In this document: positions 5,142 through 6,137 of the stretch, piece by piece
How positions within the stretch are numbered: position 1 is the stretch's first letter
How the letters are laid out: every line of letters begins with the position of its first letter
Origin: Deinococcus sp.
GTDB lineage: Bacteria; Deinococcota; Deinococci; JACQHA01
Direction of reading: 5' to 3'
Assembly (NCBI GenBank): GCA_016199255.1
Contig: JACQHA010000349.1
Coordinates: 1-6,137 of the forward strand
DNA: 6,137 bases
The notes under the pieces: generated by a model
Told to the model about the DNA's origin: nothing
What the model saw: only the letters and a program-made list of their open reading frames with translations
Databases searched by the model: none
Program-made: the position numbers and the translations under genes

Positions 5142-6137
5142 TCAATCCATCACCACAATGGCCCGGCCCACAATCTCGCCCCGGTTCAGTGCCTGGTAGG
5201 CCCCATCTGCCTGATCCAGGCCATAGCGCCGGCTAATGGACCTACTTACGCCAATCTGCCCCTTGGCTGCCAGGCGCAGAACATCAGGCATGTCAGTGCG
5301 CACCCGGCACCCATAGGAACCAGAGAGGCGAATCCCCCGGCGCACCAGGCGGGTGATCTCAATGGCGGCAGTGGCCGCGCCAGGAGCAATGCCAATGACC
5401 ACCACCCGGCCGCCGTCGCGGGCCATCATAAAGGCGTTGACTACTGTCTCAGGCCGGCCCAGCGCCTCAATCGCTACATCCACGCCCCGTCCTCCAGTGA
5501 GGGCGTGCACCTGGGCCACAGGATCCCCTGCCCGGGCATTTATCCCGTAGGTGGCTCCCAGCGCCTTGGCGGCTTCCAGCTTGTCGTCCCGCACATCGAC
5601 CGCGATAATCTCCGCTGCGCCAAAGACCTTAGCTAGCTGGATGACATTGGAGCCTACCCCGCCCACACCTACCACTGCCACAGACTCTGCCGGCTGCACC
5701 TGAGCTTGGTGTTTCACCGCGCCATAGGCGGTCATGATGGCGCAGCCTAGAATGCAGCTATCAGCCAAGGGAAGCTCAGGGGGCGCCGGGAAGACAGCCG
5801 TAGCTGGCACCACACTGTACTCCGCCAGGCCGGCCATGCTGTACATGGCCAGCGGTGATCCATTGAAGCGCTGCAGCCGGGTCTGGCCGTCGTACAGGGT
5901 TCCCTTCAGGCGGTTCATGGCGAAGAAGGTCTCACACAGGTCATCCCGCCCACGGGTACAGTAGGAGCAACGACCGCAGGGCATAATGAAGCTGCACACC
6001 ACTGGGTCACCAACCCGGACGGCAGTCACATCAGGAGCCACCCCAGCTACTACACCAGAGATTTCATGACCCAGCACTGCCGGGACTGGGAACTTTACCT
6101 CGCCCTTGATAACGTGCAGGTCGGTATGGCAGACGCC
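5142..6137 (-). CDS. Zinc-dependent medium-chain alcohol dehydrogenase, 5' partial
   Basis: NAD(P)-dependent oxidoreductase of the zinc-containing MDR family that interconverts alcohols with aldehydes or ketones in the cytoplasm. The frame is open to the right edge. Reading in from there gives GVCHTD, which holds a catalytic zinc Cys and the Thr of the proton relay, so the true start lies about 35-40 residues outside and the in-frame GTG at 6077 is not the start. In the 331 visible residues, Cys3, His24 (GHEISG) and Cys132 (LGCAIMTAYGA) are the expected catalytic-zinc residues. Cys54, Cys57, Cys60 and Cys68 form the structural-zinc lobe. GVGGVG (157-162) is the Rossmann loop, and Asp181 after the next strand favours NAD. 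The C-terminus (EIVGRAIVVMD) is complete, ending at TGA 5144-5142. It is transcribed toward the operon with one base between the stops, so it belongs to a different transcript. A shared pathway with the operon is plausible from proximity only. Confidence 0.92.
   Translation of the reverse strand, partial: GVCHTDLHVIKGEVKFPVPAVLGHEISGVVAGVAPDVTAVRVGDPVVCSFIMPCGRCSYCTRGRDDLCETFFAMNRLKGTLYDGQTRLQRFNGSPLAMYSMAGLAEYSVVPATAVFPAPPELPLADSCILGCAIMTAYGAVKHQAQVQPAESVAVVGVGGVGSNVIQLAKVFGAAEIIAVDVRDDKLEAAKALGATYGINARAGDPVAQVHALTGGRGVDVAIEALGRPETVVNAFMMARDGGRVVVIGIAPGAATAAIEITRLVRRGIRLSGSYGCRVRTDMPDVLRLAAKGQIGVSRSISRRYGLDQADGAYQALNRGEIVGRAIVVMD

Noticed and set aside
5130..5636. + strand reading frame of 168 codons opposite the alcohol dehydrogenase
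   Set aside because: It has no recognisable motif, overlaps the end of the hydrolase gene and is antisense to a gene with clear zinc and NAD motifs.

Overview
The window is a compact, GC-rich stretch of bacterial DNA (visibly well above half G+C) carrying six protein-coding genes and almost no intergenic space. I see no RNA genes, mobile elements, CRISPR arrays or long repeats. The sequence alone does not fix the organism. The base composition, the tightly packed catabolic operon and the divergent serine hydroxymethyltransferase (SHMT)-like gene would suit a Chloroflexota, deep-branching Firmicutes or similar environmental lineage, but this is a weak guess.

Five genes run on the + strand as one probable operon: an AstE/AspA-type zinc deacylase (1-939, start cut off by the left edge), a classical short-chain dehydrogenase/reductase (948-1709), an SHMT-like PLP enzyme (1718-2959), an FGGY-family carbohydrate kinase of the xylulokinase type (2952-4409) and a metallo-beta-lactamase-fold hydrolase (4400-5140). 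The gaps are 8 nt and 8 nt, followed by overlaps of 8 nt and 10 nt, and each internal gene has a purine-rich ribosome-binding site just before its ATG. No promoter is visible because the operon begins left of the window.

A sixth gene, a zinc-dependent medium-chain alcohol dehydrogenase, runs on the - strand (5142-6137, N-terminus cut off by the right edge). It converges on the operon with a single base (5141) between the two stop codons. A perfect 7-bp inverted repeat at 5116-5135 lies at this convergence, inside the last codons of the hydrolase gene.

The set reads as a catabolic pathway for a small hydroxylated compound: hydrolytic deacylation, NAD-linked oxidation, C-C cleavage by a PLP aldolase, sugar or polyol phosphorylation, and a metal-dependent ester, thioester or lactone hydrolase. 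The most interesting member is the SHMT-like protein. It keeps the PLP-binding core, but by hand alignment it differs from canonical SHMT at the catalytic glutamate, at probable substrate-carboxylate contacts and at a folate contact. It may therefore be a folate-independent aldolase or transaldolase acting on a hydroxylated amino acid or amino-sugar acid. That pathway is an inference; no substrate can be read from the sequence.
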